Shown here piece by piece: positions 61,991-64,000 of a DNA stretch of 64,000 nt. Origin of the DNA: Tenrec ecaudatus (taxonomy: Eukaryota; Chordata; Mammalia; Afrosoricida; Tenrecidae); assembly GCF_050624435.1 (NCBI RefSeq), contig NC_134538.1:127206937-127270936 (forward strand). The letters run 5' to 3'. Each line of letters opens with the position of its first letter. Positions within the stretch are counted from its first letter, which is position 1. Made by a program: the position numbers and the translations under genes. The notes under the pieces were generated by a model. The model worked only from the letters and a program-made list of their open reading frames with translations, searched no databases and had not been told where the DNA came from.

Positions 61991-62329
61991 CATCAGTGTA
62001 TCTCTGCTGGTTCATGATGTCTATGCTATGACTCAGGTTTGTACACACAGTGCCTACCAGTTTGGAGACAGCAAGAGCGTTTACTGATGGTGGAAAGGGG
62101 CACCTTTTCCTTGGGGTCTTGTTTTTTGACATTACAACAGACAAATAATGGACTGTAAATGCCAGGACTTTAGCAGCCCATTAGAAAGCACGTGTCTATA
62201 GCAAAGGTAGGGTGACAAGGTTCAGCCTCCTGTTCCCAGAGTCCATAGTAGGTGCTCAGGACATTTTGCTGAGTACAGAATCCAATCAATGATTCTCCGG
62301 CCCAGTAGGGGGGCGGGGTGAAGTGGGGG
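61991..62329. other. no feature recognised
   Basis: Unique-looking sequence. Confidence 0.5.
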
Positions 62330-62395
62330 TGGTGAGCCCTGGTGGCAGATTGGTTATTCCTTGGGCTGCTAATCCCAAGAACTCACCAGGGCCTG
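62330..62395 (+). mobile_element. AfroSINE head fragment, sense
   Basis: gtgagccctggtggcagatt ggtta, gggctgctaatcccaag. Confidence 0.6.
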
Positions 62396-62621
62396 TAGCC
62401 ATCACCCCTGAGTCATTCTCAGTCAAATTTAAGGTGGTCCAAAAAGAACTCTGCTCCCCAAATAATTAACCATCTCCTCTACACTCTAGCTAAAAGCCTT
62501 CCCTCCGTTGTTTTATTTGAAAGTGTTCTTTCACATTAAGGCTTAGAATCTCCTAAAATCTCTATGAAAAAAAGCATTTTTAAAAAAACAATAAAAATTC
62601 AGGCGCGTTAACCCACACAAG

Positions 62622-62895
62622 CTCTGGTGGCAGAGTGGTGCCGGTTGGGCTGTGACCCACCAGGTCAGCAATTCGAAACCTCCAGTGTCTACTTGGCGGA
62701 ATGAGGGAGTTTTTGTTGGTTGGTTGGTTTCCTTAAGTGTTTTTAAAAATCATTTTATTGGGAGCTCCTACAACTCAATGATGAAGTTTTTATAAAACTC
62801 CTATGAAAAGTTAATGTCTAGGAAACCCACGGGGCAGCTCTGTGTTCTATAGAGTCCGTAAGAGTTGGCATGGACTTGATGCCAATGAGTTTTTA
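62622..62895 (+). mobile_element. AfroSINE, sense, with an L1 3'-end scrap inside
   Basis: Head gctctggtggcagagtggtg, caggtcagcaattcgaaacc; tail aaacccacggggcagctctg, agttggcatggacttgatgc caatgag. Between them, 62740-62785 (aaatcattttattgggagct cctacaact) is the end of a younger L1 in antisense. Confidence 0.8.
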
Positions 62896-63289
62896 AGTGC
62901 AAATTAGTCTTGATTAGTTGATCAGATTTTTCAACAGAGGAGGGCAGAGGGAGAAGAAGTATAGACGGGATAAGAATTGGGGAAGGACAGAAAGGGGGTC
63001 TTATTTTTGATAAGGAGGCAGGACATTTTAAAGTTGAGGCCATCGAAGTTCAGAAAGGTAAGCCTTCCCTGAGTAAATTAATGAGTCCTGGCCCTCATGT
63101 TGCCTCCACCTGATACGTGCTTGGCTTCTGCTGAAAATGTCAGGCTGCAGGTACCCCACAAGTGTTAGTTCCACCTTAAACCTTGTACAGCTCCTGAGCT
63201 ATGGCTGCCGTGTGACACCATGGAGCAGATAGGAGTATTGTCATTAATATAATGGTTAGTCGCTAGTATAATAGATTGTATTGAACTGT

Positions 63290-63620
63290 TCATATTGCCT
63301 CAACATAGATTTGCTGGGCATCTGTGATGTATCAGGCACCGTTCTAGGCCTCAGGGATATAATGGCAGAGAAGGAATTCATTGAAATTACATTCTCGGGG
63401 AAGAATAAACAAAATAAGTGCGTAGCACTGAGAGCATGTCAGATGGAGAAAAACAGGGAAGGTGAACGGGAATGTAAGATTGGGAAAGTGGTCAATGTGA
63501 TTTTTATCTTAGTGGCCAGGGATGGCTTTATAGAGATGCTGACCTGTGAGTCGTCTCAAGGGAGGTGAAGGTAGAAGCCATGAGGATATGGGGGTCCTAG
63601 GGAATGATGGGTTCAAAGGC
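63290..63620 (-). repeat. L2 3' region, antisense
   Basis: gtatcaggcaccgttctagg cctcagggatat, gaataaacaaaataagtgcg and gtggccagggatggctttat are the antisense L2 layout. The 95-codon frame at 63281-63568 lies within. Confidence 0.75.
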
Positions 63621-64000
63621 TCCAATATATAAAAATCAATGGTTTATAGCTAAGAGAACCCTGAGTAAGAAACGTTTGGTTTGGTGGCTCGTGCAGGCAT
63701 AGCTTCTTACCAAAGAGGATAAGTACTTTGTTAAGAGATAGGCCAATAGTTACCAGGGCAGAGATCAATATTTGAATCTTGGACTATGGTGCAGGTAGGG
63801 AATAATCTTTTTAAATCCCCTTTTCATTAGGAAGGGTTTTAACTTATTAATAATTTAACTGACTCTGAGATGTTGCATAATGTATTGATCAAGGCAGGTT
63901 TCTGTCTATTGAAGCCATGCTTCGGGTCAGTCTGTGCATCGCACAGAGCAGAGGTTTTTTGAGTACATGCAGATCACCCTTATGTGCCAGGGTACAATTG

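Overview
The window is mammalian nuclear DNA, and the mobile elements point to an afrotherian, most likely a tenrec (Echinops-like). Three lines of evidence support this. AfroSINE copies (tRNA-derived, with an RTE-type tail) lie throughout. Fragments of an RTE LINE of the afrotherian RTE1 type share that tail. Three copies of the hAT transposon SPIN are present; SPIN is known in mammals from only a few lineages, including tenrec. Element names come from recognition of consensus features by memory, not from a database search.

The only gene with supportable coding sequence is the 5' part of SLC26A3 (DRA, the intestinal chloride/bicarbonate exchanger), on the minus strand at 1099-3940. Four coding exons (human numbering 2 to 5) can be read with matching phases and splice sites: start codon at 3938-3940, then exons 3810-3940, 2988-3127, 1499-1609 and 1099-1274. 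They give an open frame of 186 codons. Exon 6 onwards lies left of the window. Non-coding exon 1 and the promoter lie somewhere to the right and were not located.

From about 4 kb to 64 kb there is no supportable protein-coding gene. In human the neighbour upstream of SLC26A3 is DLD, tens of kilobases away, so this stretch is probably SLC26A3 intron 1 plus the SLC26A3-DLD intergenic region. It is a layered record of mobile elements: L2 and MIR, ERVL/MaLR-type LTRs, old L1, Tigger-like and mariner-like DNA transposons, RTE, AfroSINE, younger L1 copies represented by 3' regions, and SPIN and a second hAT.

The most informative structures are nested insertions with readable target-site duplications. 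A U6 snRNA-L1 chimeric retrocopy (20095-20598) sits inside an opposite-strand L1 tail. A second hAT sits inside a SPIN element (44470-45141). An L1 splits an AfroSINE (39322-40425). A 500-bp piece of unknown origin splits another AfroSINE (24763-25262). A solo ERVL-type LTR (31190-31643) has a perfect 5-bp duplication. There is also an uninterrupted (TTC)36 tract at 47713-47820. I found no sign of a novel multi-gene system; nearly all long open reading frames outside SLC26A3 are accidental or transposon-derived.
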